From: an uncultured Oscillospiraceae bacterium
GTDB taxonomy: Bacteria > Bacillota > Clostridia > Oscillospirales > Ruminococcaceae
DNA: 57,609 nucleotides
Assembly (NCBI GenBank): GCA_910583935.1
Contig: CAJTZM010000008.1
Coordinates: 40,087-97,695, forward strand
Direction of reading: 5' to 3'
Part shown: piece after piece, positions 23,103-31,365 of the stretch
Layout of the letters: each line of letters opens with the position of its first letter
Position numbering within the stretch: the first letter of the stretch is position 1
Translations under genes and position numbers: made by a program
The notes under the pieces: generated by a model
Databases searched by the model: none
Told to the model about the DNA's origin: nothing
Seen by the model: the letters and a program-made list of their open reading frames with translations, nothing else

Positions 23103-23600
23103 ATGGCTACAACAATTTCAGCAGTTCCTTTTAATGGAACCAAAGAGCAGGAAGAAAAGCTGATCGCGCTGATCGCCGCCCACAAAGGGCAAAGAGGCGC
23201 GCTAATGCCGGTTTTGCAGGGCGCGCAGGAGATCTACGGCTATCTGCCCATCGAGGTTCAGAAGCTGGTCGCGCAGCATCTGGAGGTCCCGCTGGAGGAG
23301 GTTTACGGCGTTTCCACCTTTTATTCGCAGTTCACCTTAAATCCTAAGGGCAAGTATAAGATTTCCGTTTGTCTTGGCACTGCCTGTTATGTTAAAGGCT
23401 CCGGCGATGTATTTGCCAAGCTGGGCGAATGCCTGGGGATCGAAGGGGGAGAATGCACCAGCGACGGAAAGTTTTCTTTAGAGGCGTGCCGCTGTATTGG
23501 CGCCTGCGGCTTAGCGCCGGTAATGACTATCAACGACGACGTTTACGGCCGCTTGGTTGCCGACGATATTCCCGGCATCCTGGCAAAATATGCGGAATAG
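23103..23600 (+). CDS. hydC: NuoE-like [2Fe-2S] subunit of electron-bifurcating hydrogenase
   Basis: A 165-residue NuoE/24-kDa-type subunit. N-terminal helices (about 14-75) lead into a thioredoxin-like domain whose four Cys C90, C95 (CLGTAC) and C131, C135 (CRCIGAC) bind one [2Fe-2S]. This matches the small subunit of HydABC complexes that split electrons between NAD and ferredoxin while making or using H2. Full length for the family. The ATG at 23103 has GGAGGTTTTC upstream; an earlier in-frame start at 23073 lacks a site. It begins a five-gene operon ending with hydA. Confidence 0.92.
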   Translation: MATTISAVPFNGTKEQEEKLIALIAAHKGQRGALMPVLQGAQEIYGYLPIEVQKLVAQHLEVPLEEVYGVSTFYSQFTLNPKGKYKISVCLGTACYVKGSGDVFAKLGECLGIEGGECTSDGKFSLEACRCIGACGLAPVMTINDDVYGRLVADDIPGILAKYAE

Positions 23601-23606
23601 GCTGCG

Positions 23607-24158
23607 ATGGAGGAATTGTCGCTGAATATCCTGGATATTGCGCAGAATTCTGTGCGGGCGGGGGCCGGCAGGGTGGATATCTCTGTAACCGAGCGCCCGG
23701 CGGACGACCGGCTGATCATCACCATTGCCGACGACGGATGCGGTATGACCCCTGAGCAGGTAGCCCATGTGGAGGATCCGTTTTACACCACCCGAACCAC
23801 CCGCAAGGTAGGTCTGGGCGTCCCGTTTTTCAAAATGGCGGCGCTGATGACCGGCGGGGACTTCTCCATCTGTTCGCAGGTGGGAAAGGGCACCGAGGTG
23901 AAAGCGGTTTTCGGGCTGACTCACATTGACCGAATGCCCTTGGGGAATATGGCGGACACCATGTGCATTTTAATGGGCTGTAATGAGCAGATCAACTTTT
24001 CCTTTACCTATCAGGTGGGGGAGGAGATCTTTTCGGTCAGTACCGCCCAGCTGCAGGAAATCCTGGACGGGGTGCCGCTGAACAGCCCGCAGGTGATGGA
24101 ATTTATCCGGGAATACATTAAGGAAAATATGGATTTACTTAGCGGAGGTGCATCATAA
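23607..24158 (+). CDS. GHKL ATP-binding protein of the hydrogenase operon
   Basis: A 183-residue protein with a histidine-kinase-like ATPase fold: N box LDIAQNSVRAGA (about 9-20), G1 ADDGCGM, an ATP-lid segment EDPFYTTRTTRKVGLGVPFF, and GKGTEVKAVF. There is no sensor or phospho-acceptor domain. The last 60 residues (from about 120) form a family-specific C-terminus. Such genes occur regularly between nuoE-like and ferredoxin-like genes in clostridial hydrogenase operons; their role is unknown and may be regulatory or assembly. The ATG is 6 bases after the hydC stop. Confidence 0.85.
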   Translation: MEELSLNILDIAQNSVRAGAGRVDISVTERPADDRLIITIADDGCGMTPEQVAHVEDPFYTTRTTRKVGLGVPFFKMAALMTGGDFSICSQVGKGTEVKAVFGLTHIDRMPLGNMADTMCILMGCNEQINFSFTYQVGEEIFSVSTAQLQEILDGVPLNSPQVMEFIREYIKENMDLLSGGAS

Positions 24159-24159
24159 T

Positions 24160-24531
24160 ATGAAAAGTTTAGCGGAGCTTCAGGCTCTTCGTGATTCGAT
24201 GAAAGGCAAAATTGGCGTCCGCGACGACGCGGAGGGCAACACCCGGGTGGTCATCGGCATGGCGACCTGCGGAATCGCCGCCGGTGCGCGGCCGGTGCTG
24301 GCCGCTTTTACCGAAGAGGTGTCCAAGCGGAACCTGCAGAATGTGACCATCGCCCAGACCGGCTGCATCGGCATCTGCCAATATGAGCCGGTGGTAGAGG
24401 TTTTTGAACCTGGCAAGGAGAAGGTCACCTATGTAAAAATGACGCCGGAGATGGCGGTCAAGGTTGTTAATGAGCATTTGGTCAACGGCAACATTGTGAC
24501 CGAATACACCATTGGCGCAAAAACAAAATAA
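24160..24531 (+). CDS. Thioredoxin-like (2Fe-2S) ferredoxin-domain protein
   Basis: A 123-residue thioredoxin-like ferredoxin-domain protein. The family wording MATCGIAAGARPV (about 34-46) and TIAQTGCIGICQYEPVVEV (about 63-81) is clear. Only three Cys are placed for a cluster (C37, C69, C73), one fewer than the four of hydC. Such proteins are common in this position of hydrogenase operons and may carry an incomplete or differently ligated cluster. ATG 24160 has CGGAGG 11 bases upstream. The next gene starts 13 bases after its stop. Confidence 0.86.
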   Translation: MKSLAELQALRDSMKGKIGVRDDAEGNTRVVIGMATCGIAAGARPVLAAFTEEVSKRNLQNVTIAQTGCIGICQYEPVVEVFEPGKEKVTYVKMTPEMAVKVVNEHLVNGNIVTEYTIGAKTK

Positions 24532-24544
24532 GGAGGAAACCAAC

Positions 24545-26332
24545 ATGTATCGTTCCCATGTGCTGGTCTGCGGTGGTACAGGCTGTACCTCCTCCGGCAG
24601 TGAGCGGATCATTGCCGCTTTAGAGCATGAGATTCAGGAAAATGGGCTGACCGAAGAAATCAAGGTCATCAAAACCGGCTGCTTCGGCCTTTGCGCTCTG
24701 GGTCCCATTATGATCGTTTATCCCGAGGGTGCTTTTTACAGCATGGTAAAGCCGGAGGATATTCCGGAAATCGTCTCCGAGCACCTGCTCAAGGGCCGTA
24801 TCGTCACCCGCCTTTTGTATCAGGAGACGGTGCAGGAGGATACGGTGAAATCCTTAAACCACACCCAGTTTTACGCCAAGCAAAAGCGGGTGGCGCTGAA
24901 AAACTGCGGCGTGATCGACCCGGAAAATATCAACGAATACATTGGACTCAACGGCTATATGGCGCTGGGAAAGGTTCTGACCGAGATGACCCCAGAGCAG
25001 GTCATCCAGACCATTAAGGATTCAGGTCTGCGCGGCCGCGGCGGCGGCGGCTTCCCCACCGGCACCAAGTGGAGCTTTGCGGCGGCACAGCCTGCGGGGC
25101 AGAAATACGTCTGCTGCAACGCGGATGAAGGCGACCCCGGCGCGTTTATGGACCGCTCCGTTTTAGAGGGCGACCCCCATGTGGTGCTGGAGGCTATGGC
25201 CATTGCCGGTTATGCTATTGGCGCCAATCAGGGCTATATCTATGTGCGGGCCGAATACCCCATCGCGGTAAAACGCCTGGAGATCGCCATCGGCCAGGCC
25301 AGGGAAAACGGCCTGCTGGGCAAAGACATTCTGGGCACTGGCTTTGACTTTGACATCGAGCTGCGGCTGGGTGCCGGCGCATTTGTCTGCGGCGAGGAAA
25401 CCGCGCTGATGACCTCCATCGAAGGCCGCCGCGGCGAGCCCAGACCCCGTCCGCCCTTCCCGGCGGTGAAGGGTTTGTTTGAGCGGCCCACCGTTTTAAA
25501 TAACGTTGAGACCTACGCCAACATCCCCCAGATCATTCTAAACGGCGCCGATTGGTTTGCCTCTATGGGCACCGAAAAGTCCAAGGGCACCAAGGTGTTT
25601 GCGCTGGGCGGTAAAATCAACAACACCGGCCTGGTGGAGGTCCCCATGGGCACCACCCTGCGGGAGATTGTGGAGGAAATCGGCGGCGGCATCCCCAATG
25701 GGAAGAAATTCAAGGCGGCCCAGACCGGCGGACCCTCCGGCGGCTGTATCCCCGCTTCGCTGATCGATATCCCGGTGGACTATGACAACCTGATTTCCAT
25801 CGGCTCCATGATGGGCTCCGGCGGCCTAATCGTCATGGATGAGGACACCTGTATGGTGGACATTGCCAAGTTCTTTTTGGAGTTTACGGTGGACGAAAGC
25901 TGCGGTAAATGTACGCCCTGCCGGATCGGCACCAAGCGCCTTTTAGAGATTTTAGACAAAATTACCAAGGGCAAGGGCACCCTGGAGGATCTGGACAAGA
26001 TGGAGGAGCTGTGCTATCACATCAAGGCCAACTCCTTGTGTGGTCTCGGCCAGTCCGCCCCCAACCCGGTGCTGTCGACCCTCAAATATTTCCGGGATGA
26101 GTATGTAGCCCACATCGTTGATAAGAAATGCCCTGCCGGCGTATGTAAGGCGCTGTTGAACTTTACGATTGACCCCGAGAAGTGTAGAGGCTGTACCCTG
26201 TGCGCCAGGGCCTGTCCGGCGGATGCTATCTCCGGTTCGGTAAAGCAGCCGCATGTGATTGATCCGGCAAAGTGCCTCAAGTGCGGCGCCTGTATGGAAA
26301 AATGTAAATTCGGCGCTATCTACAAAAAATAA
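24545..26332 (+). CDS. hydB: NuoF-like NADH/FMN subunit of electron-bifurcating hydrogenase
   Basis: A 595-residue NuoF/51-kDa-type subunit. Order of parts: an N-terminal [2Fe-2S] thioredoxin-like domain (C9, C14, C46, C50); the FMN/NADH-binding core with GRGGGGFPTGTKW at 164-176 and CNADEGDPGAFMDR at about 199-212; the [4Fe-4S] segment ESCGKCTPCRIGTKR with a fourth Cys in NSLCGLGQ; and two C-terminal [4Fe-4S] motifs CRGCTLCARACP and CLKCGACMEKCKFG. This is the flavin subunit where electron bifurcation is thought to occur. AAGGAGGAAACCAAC precedes the ATG. It is followed by hydA after 17 bases. Confidence 0.95.
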   Translation: MYRSHVLVCGGTGCTSSGSERIIAALEHEIQENGLTEEIKVIKTGCFGLCALGPIMIVYPEGAFYSMVKPEDIPEIVSEHLLKGRIVTRLLYQETVQEDTVKSLNHTQFYAKQKRVALKNCGVIDPENINEYIGLNGYMALGKVLTEMTPEQVIQTIKDSGLRGRGGGGFPTGTKWSFAAAQPAGQKYVCCNADEGDPGAFMDRSVLEGDPHVVLEAMAIAGYAIGANQGYIYVRAEYPIAVKRLEIAIGQARENGLLGKDILGTGFDFDIELRLGAGAFVCGEETALMTSIEGRRGEPRPRPPFPAVKGLFERPTVLNNVETYANIPQIILNGADWFASMGTEKSKGTKVFALGGKINNTGLVEVPMGTTLREIVEEIGGGIPNGKKFKAAQTGGPSGGCIPASLIDIPVDYDNLISIGSMMGSGGLIVMDEDTCMVDIAKFFLEFTVDESCGKCTPCRIGTKRLLEILDKITKGKGTLEDLDKMEELCYHIKANSLCGLGQSAPNPVLSTLKYFRDEYVAHIVDKKCPAGVCKALLNFTIDPEKCRGCTLCARACPADAISGSVKQPHVIDPAKCLKCGACMEKCKFGAIYKK

Positions 26333-26349
26333 GGAAGGAGTGTACCACA

Positions 26350-28092
26350 ATGGAAATGGTAAATATTAAAATCAACGGTATGCCCTTGTCCGTACCGGCT
26401 GGCAGCACCATTCTGGAGGCCGCCAGACAGCATGGGATTGAAATTCCCACCTTGTGCTATTTAAGGGAGATCAACGAGATCGGCGCCTGCCGCATCTGCG
26501 TTGTAGAAGTAGTCGGCATGCGGAATCTGGTAGCGGCCTGCGTATATCCGGTAGCGGAGGGCATGGAGATCCTGACCAACTCGAAGCGGGTTTTCGCTTC
26601 CCGCAAAACCAATCTGGAGCTGATTTTGTCCACCCATAACCGTTCCTGCCTGTCCTGCGTGCGTTCAGGAAACTGCGAGCTGCAAAAGCTGTGTAAGGAT
26701 TTCCGCATTTACGACGAGACGCTGTACGATGGGGAGAAGCCGGCCAGCGATTACGACGATTCCGCCGTACACATGGTCCGTGACAACTCCAAATGCGTAC
26801 TGTGCCGCCGCTGTGCCGCCGCCTGTGCCAAATGGCAGGATGTTGCGGTCATCGGCCCCAACGGCCGCGGCTTTAACACCCATATTGGTACCGCCTTTAA
26901 CCAGAACCTGTCCGACGTGGCCTGCGTATCCTGCGGCCAGTGTATTGTTGTCTGCCCCACCGGTGCGCTGTCGGAAAAGGACAACACCAAGGATGTATGG
27001 CGCGCTTTGAGCGACCCGACCAAGCATGTAATCGTTCAGACCGCTCCTTCGATCCGCGTGACCCTGGGCGAGGCGTTCGGTATGCACATTGGCACCAATG
27101 TAGAGGGCAAGATGGTCGCCGCACTGCGCCGCCTGGGCTTTGACGGTGTGTACGACACCGATTTTGCGGCGGATATGACCATTGTTGAAGAGGCCAACGA
27201 GCTGGTAGAGCGGATCAAAAACGGCGGCAAGCTGCCGATGATCACCTCCTGCTCGCCGGGCTGGGTCAAATACTGTGAGCATTATTATCCGGAGTTTACC
27301 GAGAACCTGTCTAGCTGTAAATCGCCGCAGCAGATGTTCGGCGCACTGGCCAAGACCTGGTACGCGGAGAAAACCGGCATTGATCCCAAGGATATTTTTG
27401 TGGTGGGCATTATGCCCTGCACCGCCAAGAAATTCGAAACTAAGCGGGAGGACGAGTCCGCTTCCGGTTATCCGGATGTTGACGTATCCCTGACCACCCG
27501 CGAGCTGGCCCGGATGATCGAGCGGGCGGGTATGTATCTGCCCAAGCTGCCGGATGAGGAGTTTGACGCACCCTTGGGCACCTCCACCGGTGCCGGCGTG
27601 ATCTTCGGCGCCACCGGCGGCGTGATGGAGGCGGCTCTGCGTACCGCTAAGGAGTGGATCACCGGCGAAAGCGGCGAGACAGTCGAATTTCAAGAGGTTC
27701 GGGGCACTGAGGGCATTAAGGAGGCGTCCTACCAGATCGGTGATCTGAAGCTGAATGTCTGCGTGGCCTCTGGGCTGAAAAATGCCAAGAAGGTGCTGGA
27801 ATCGGTCAAATCCGGCGAGAAGGAATACCACTTTATCGAGATTATGGGCTGCCCGGGCGGCTGTGTCAACGGCGGCGGCCAGCCGGTACAGCAGGCGGCG
27901 GTCCGCAACTTCATCGACCTGAAAGCACGCCGTGCGGCGGCCTTGTATGAAAACGACAAGAATAAGCCCATCCGCAAATCCCACGAAAACCCGGTGGTCA
28001 AGGAGGTTTACGAGACCTATCTGGGAAGCTACGGCTCCCACAAGGCCCACGAGATTCTCCACACCAGCTACAAAAAGCGCAATCGCTTCTAA
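26350..28092 (+). CDS. hydA: [FeFe]-hydrogenase catalytic subunit, NADH-linked
   Basis: A 580-residue catalytic subunit. N-terminal [2Fe-2S] with C36, C47, C50, C64; His-Cys [4Fe-4S] with H96, C100, C103, C109; two [4Fe-4S] with C149, C152, C155, C159 and C192, C195, C198, C202. H-cluster loops are L1 TSCSPGW (299-305), L2 MPCTAKK (355-361) and L3 EIMGCPGGCVNGGG (497-510). The C-terminal small-subunit-like tail (about 520-575) is present. L1 has Ser302 where classical enzymes have a second Cys. AAGGAAGGAG precedes the ATG. With hydB and hydC it makes the HydABC complex, coupling H2 with NADH and ferredoxin. Maturases HydEFG are not in the window. Confidence 0.95.
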   Translation: MEMVNIKINGMPLSVPAGSTILEAARQHGIEIPTLCYLREINEIGACRICVVEVVGMRNLVAACVYPVAEGMEILTNSKRVFASRKTNLELILSTHNRSCLSCVRSGNCELQKLCKDFRIYDETLYDGEKPASDYDDSAVHMVRDNSKCVLCRRCAAACAKWQDVAVIGPNGRGFNTHIGTAFNQNLSDVACVSCGQCIVVCPTGALSEKDNTKDVWRALSDPTKHVIVQTAPSIRVTLGEAFGMHIGTNVEGKMVAALRRLGFDGVYDTDFAADMTIVEEANELVERIKNGGKLPMITSCSPGWVKYCEHYYPEFTENLSSCKSPQQMFGALAKTWYAEKTGIDPKDIFVVGIMPCTAKKFETKREDESASGYPDVDVSLTTRELARMIERAGMYLPKLPDEEFDAPLGTSTGAGVIFGATGGVMEAALRTAKEWITGESGETVEFQEVRGTEGIKEASYQIGDLKLNVCVASGLKNAKKVLESVKSGEKEYHFIEIMGCPGGCVNGGGQPVQQAAVRNFIDLKARRAAALYENDKNKPIRKSHENPVVKEVYETYLGSYGSHKAHEILHTSYKKRNRF

Positions 28093-28103
28093 TAAAACCC
28101 AAG

Positions 28104-28148
28104 AAAACCCCCGAAGACCCGTTCTAACTGGATCTTCGGGGGTTTTTT
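28104..28148. terminator. Terminator of the hyd operon
   Basis: AAAACCCCCGAAGA paired with TCTTCGGGGGTTTT (28104-28117 with 28133-28146), T-run on the right; A-run on the left suggests it also serves the convergent DHHW gene. Confidence 0.92.
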
Positions 28149-28174
28149 ATAAGCGGAGAAGTCTTTTGGCGGAC

Positions 28175-29680
28175 TTATTCGTCGTCCTCATCCTCATCGT
28201 CCTCTTCGGTGCGGACGCCGCGCCATTTGGGCTCTTCCTCCTCCTGGCTGCTTTCCGCCTGACTTTCCTCCTCCGGCTCCTCTACCGGGGGCACATATAC
28301 CTGATACATCAGCTTCTGCAGGTTGTTGGCGTGATAGCCTGTCATGGCGGAAAAGGCGTTGTTGAGGAACAATAGGTCGTTTACGCCGTTTTTCTGGATA
28401 AATTCCACTAAAGAGGTTTGGAAATGGCGTTCGTCTACTACATAAATATGCTCGTAATGGGGGATTAAAAACGGCGCAAATGCGTTGCCGTAGGATTCCT
28501 TGACAATGACAATGCTTTTTCCGTTGTGGACGCCGGTATCAATTTGGATCATCGGCGCGTCGCCGCACAAAAACACTAGATAGCCGTTGCCGCCGGAAAC
28601 CCCTTCCGCCCAGACCGTCCAGGGGGACTGGGCATAGGGCTGGTTTTTGAACACAATCGACGCGCTGGCCTCGACGGCTGGGATGAAGTATTCGACATAA
28701 TCGCCTCGCTCCAGCATCTTGGAATCCTGGGTCTGCCGGTACAGGCTTCCCAGAAAATTTTCGATTTTTCGAATGGTGTAATCGGTGCCGATATCCAGCG
28801 GCTGGAACCCTGCCGCCTGAGCAAAGGCCGTGTAGGCGTAATAGGCGCCGCGGCCGGTCCAATGATGGTCGGTATTAAAGTAAAGATATTCATCGGTATG
28901 GGCGGCGATAGCGCTGTAAGCGTCCACCCCCGTAACGCCGGCGGCCAGGTGGCTGTAAATCCCCTGAATGGCATCCTTTTCCGAGTTAGAAAGCTTTTTA
29001 TATTTTTCCGGCAGGTAGAATTCGGCGCTGGTGGGCACCACCATATCAAAGATTCGGACAGAATCGCCGAACACCTGGTGATAGGCGTTGATATTTTCCG
29101 CATAGACCCGCCCTACCGACGCGTTTCCGCCGAACAAGGACATTCCCATCCCTTTATAGATAAAAATGCCGCTGTTGTTAACGCCGATATCGTCCTCCTG
29201 CGCCGGCGGCTCGCTGCTAGAGGAGGATCCCTCCGGCTGAGAGGATTGGGAGGATACGGCAGAGGAGGACGAGTCCTGACTCTGGGAAGACTCCGGGCGT
29301 GAAACCGGTTCTGGGCGGGAAGGCGGGTCCGGCAGATCCACCGGCGCTTCGGCCGAGCCCAGAATCCGCACATCGTCATAACGGACGCCTAGGCTTTCCT
29401 TCATGCTGCTGGAAAAGCTGACCAAAAGATCCCGCATGGGAAAGGTATCGGCGTAAAACGCGTCAAATTCCTTGGCAAAGCTGCCATCAAACCAGCTTTG
29501 CCAGGTAAGCGAGGGCATTTTCGCCAGCTCCCGCTGCTCTTTTTCGGATGTGGTTGGCTTTTCCAGCAGCAGAGAAAAAATGCCGGCAGCTGTCAGGATG
29601 GCGGTAAACAGCGCCATCTGCCAGGGAAGGGACCCTTTGGAGACCTTCTCAGCTTTGTAATCGTCACGGTTGGAAAGCAA
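28175..29680 (-). CDS. DHHW family protein (AlgX/AlgJ-like surface polymer acetylation factor)
   Basis: A 501-residue protein of the DHHW family, related to the SGNH-hydrolase-like AlgJ/AlgX/DltD group. It has one membrane segment at about 22-40, a Ser/Pro/Glu-rich linker (about 115-165), and the family motif NTDHHWTGRGAYYAY near 266-280. GDAPMIQIDTG and KESYGNAFAPFL (the Ser motif) are further landmarks. The last 35 residues are almost all acidic, which is unusual. Such proteins pass an acyl group, delivered by an MBOAT partner, to an extracellular polymer. The start is TTG with AAGGAGGTAAAGAA upstream. It lies 17 bases after the MBOAT gene stop. Confidence 0.9.
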   Translation of the reverse strand: MLSNRDDYKAEKVSKGSLPWQMALFTAILTAAGIFSLLLEKPTTSEKEQRELAKMPSLTWQSWFDGSFAKEFDAFYADTFPMRDLLVSFSSSMKESLGVRYDDVRILGSAEAPVDLPDPPSRPEPVSRPESSQSQDSSSSAVSSQSSQPEGSSSSSEPPAQEDDIGVNNSGIFIYKGMGMSLFGGNASVGRVYAENINAYHQVFGDSVRIFDMVVPTSAEFYLPEKYKKLSNSEKDAIQGIYSHLAAGVTGVDAYSAIAAHTDEYLYFNTDHHWTGRGAYYAYTAFAQAAGFQPLDIGTDYTIRKIENFLGSLYRQTQDSKMLERGDYVEYFIPAVEASASIVFKNQPYAQSPWTVWAEGVSGGNGYLVFLCGDAPMIQIDTGVHNGKSIVIVKESYGNAFAPFLIPHYEHIYVVDERHFQTSLVEFIQKNGVNDLLFLNNAFSAMTGYHANNLQKLMYQVYVPPVEEPEEESQAESSQEEEEPKWRGVRTEEDDEDEDDE

Positions 29681-29697
29681 TTCTTTACCTCCTTATC

Positions 29698-31110
29698 TCA
29701 AAAGCGGAAATACAAAAAGGGATTGTAGCTTTGCCCGGCAAGGAAGGCGGCGCACAAAAATAAAACCAGCAGATTCCAAGCCATTCCCACACCATTTTCA
29801 AAAAACGGCGCCCAGCGCGGCTTTTGCAAAAGCTTCCACTTTTCCTTGGCCCAGGGAAGGATGGGCATACAGCCGATCACCGCCGCGATCAGCCAGAAAA
29901 GGTGGTTTAAAAGCTCCACCTCCAGCTGGATGTCCCAAAGCCCCGCGCCTTGTGCGCCGAACAGCGTCTGCAAAAAGGTCCAAAGGCGGGACAGATCGGT
30001 AAAGTAAAACAGCGACCAGCTGATGGTTACGGCAAAAAGCAGGTAAAGGTGACGAAGCACTCGCGGTAGCCTTTGCAGAATTTTTTGCAAAAACTGCTTT
30101 TCCAGGAAAATTAGCAGACCAAAATACAGTCCCCACAAAACGAAGTTCCAGCTGGCGCCGTGCCAAAGGCCGGTCAAAAACCAGACCACCAGAAGGTTTC
30201 GGAAGGTATGAGTGCGGTTTCCGCCCAGGGGAATGTAGACGTAATCCCGGAAAAAGCTGCCCAGGGAAATATGCCACCGCCGCCAGAATTCAGAGACGGA
30301 TTGGGAGATATACGGGTAGTGAAAGTTTTCCATATAGTGAAAGCCAAACAGCCGCGCTAGGCCTATGGCCATATCCGAATAGCCGGAGAAATCAAAGTAT
30401 ATTTGAAGGGTGAACATCAAAATGCCAAACCACGCGCCAGCGGTGGTCAGAGCCGAAAGATCGCCGTCTAAATATTGGCTGGCAAAATCGCCGGCCAGAT
30501 TGGCGATGAGCACCTTTTTGCCCAGCCCGGCGCAGAAACGGGAGATGCCTTTTACAAAGTCTTCCCGGTCGGTATGGCGGCTGTCGATCTGTGCCGCCAC
30601 CTCTTTATAGCGGACAATGGGCCCTGCGACCAGCTGGGGATACATAGAGACGTACATAAAAAAACGCCAGTAGGACTGCTGGGCGCGAACCTGCCCGCGG
30701 TAGACATCCACCACATAGGAGATGGTCTGAAAGGTGTAAAAGGAGATGCCGATGGGCAGAGAGAAGGTAGGGACTGGCAGGGAAAGACCGGTCAGAGCGT
30801 TTAGACTTTCCACCGCCATGCCGCTGTATTTAAATACGCCCAAAAGCCCCAGGTTTAAAACCAGCGAGGAAACAAGCGCCGCCTTTGCCTGCCAGCGGCC
30901 GGTATATTTTTCGCAGAGTCTTCCATGAAAATAATCAATAGTGGCGCTGAAGATCAAAAGCGTGACCCAAACCGGCTCGCCCCAAGCGTAGAAGAACAGC
31001 GAAAAGAAGATGAGCACGCCGTTTCGCCAGGCAGGATTGCGCGTGAGATAATAAAGCAAAATATTTGCCGGTAAGAATAGACACAAAAAAATCAGATTTG
31101 AAAAAACCAT
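29698..31110 (-). CDS. MBOAT family O-acyltransferase (AlgI/DltB-like)
   Basis: A 470-residue polytopic membrane enzyme of the MBOAT family. It has about ten hydrophobic segments. Family landmarks are LPIGISFYTFQTISYVVDVY (about 102-121), FWRRWHISLGSFFRDYVYIPLGGNR (around 255, WRRWHIS motif) and the catalytic His in LTGLWHGASWNFVLWG (about 290-305). It would move acyl groups across the membrane to a DHHW-type partner, which is encoded next. I chose ATG 31110 over GTG 31119 because AAGGGGTG then sits at good spacing. A possible -10 TATGAT lies near 31140-31150. Confidence 0.93.
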   Translation of the reverse strand: MVFSNLIFLCLFLPANILLYYLTRNPAWRNGVLIFFSLFFYAWGEPVWVTLLIFSATIDYFHGRLCEKYTGRWQAKAALVSSLVLNLGLLGVFKYSGMAVESLNALTGLSLPVPTFSLPIGISFYTFQTISYVVDVYRGQVRAQQSYWRFFMYVSMYPQLVAGPIVRYKEVAAQIDSRHTDREDFVKGISRFCAGLGKKVLIANLAGDFASQYLDGDLSALTTAGAWFGILMFTLQIYFDFSGYSDMAIGLARLFGFHYMENFHYPYISQSVSEFWRRWHISLGSFFRDYVYIPLGGNRTHTFRNLLVVWFLTGLWHGASWNFVLWGLYFGLLIFLEKQFLQKILQRLPRVLRHLYLLFAVTISWSLFYFTDLSRLWTFLQTLFGAQGAGLWDIQLEVELLNHLFWLIAAVIGCMPILPWAKEKWKLLQKPRWAPFFENGVGMAWNLLVLFLCAAFLAGQSYNPFLYFRF

Positions 31111-31237
31111 CTGCTGCACACCCCTTTTTTTCCAATCTTAATCATACCATAAATAAAAAAGAATACAATCATTCTTTCAAAAGGTTTTGCAGAATTTCTC
31201 GACTGTTTTTTTGACACGGCAGAATCCGGCAAAATCC

Positions 31238-31266
31238 TTGTAATTTTTTAACAACTTTACTATAAT
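31238..31266 (+). promoter_or_regulatory. Promoter for M20 peptidase gene
   Basis: -35 TTGTAA (31238-31243), 17-base spacer, -10 TATAAT (31261-31266). A leader of about 95 bases follows, with hairpin ATTTTCCGC/GCGGAAAAT (about 31329-31352) ending just before AGGGAGG. Confidence 0.75.
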
Positions 31267-31365
31267 GTTCGGTAAGAGGCTCAGACATTTTAGGGCCCAA
31301 CAGGGCTTTCGCTGCCCCAAAAAGCGAATTTTCCGCCCTTTTGCGGAAAATAGGGAGGTAGAAAA

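Noticed and set aside
23021..23134. 37-codon upstream frame (ATG 23021) overlapping the start of hydC
   Set aside because: AGAGGA lies upstream, but the product has no visible signal and overlaps hydC in another frame; a leader peptide cannot be supported from sequence alone.
26665..28062. Long open frame antisense to hydA
   Set aside because: It mirrors the GC-rich third positions of hydA, has no ribosome site or family pattern, and hydA is unambiguous.
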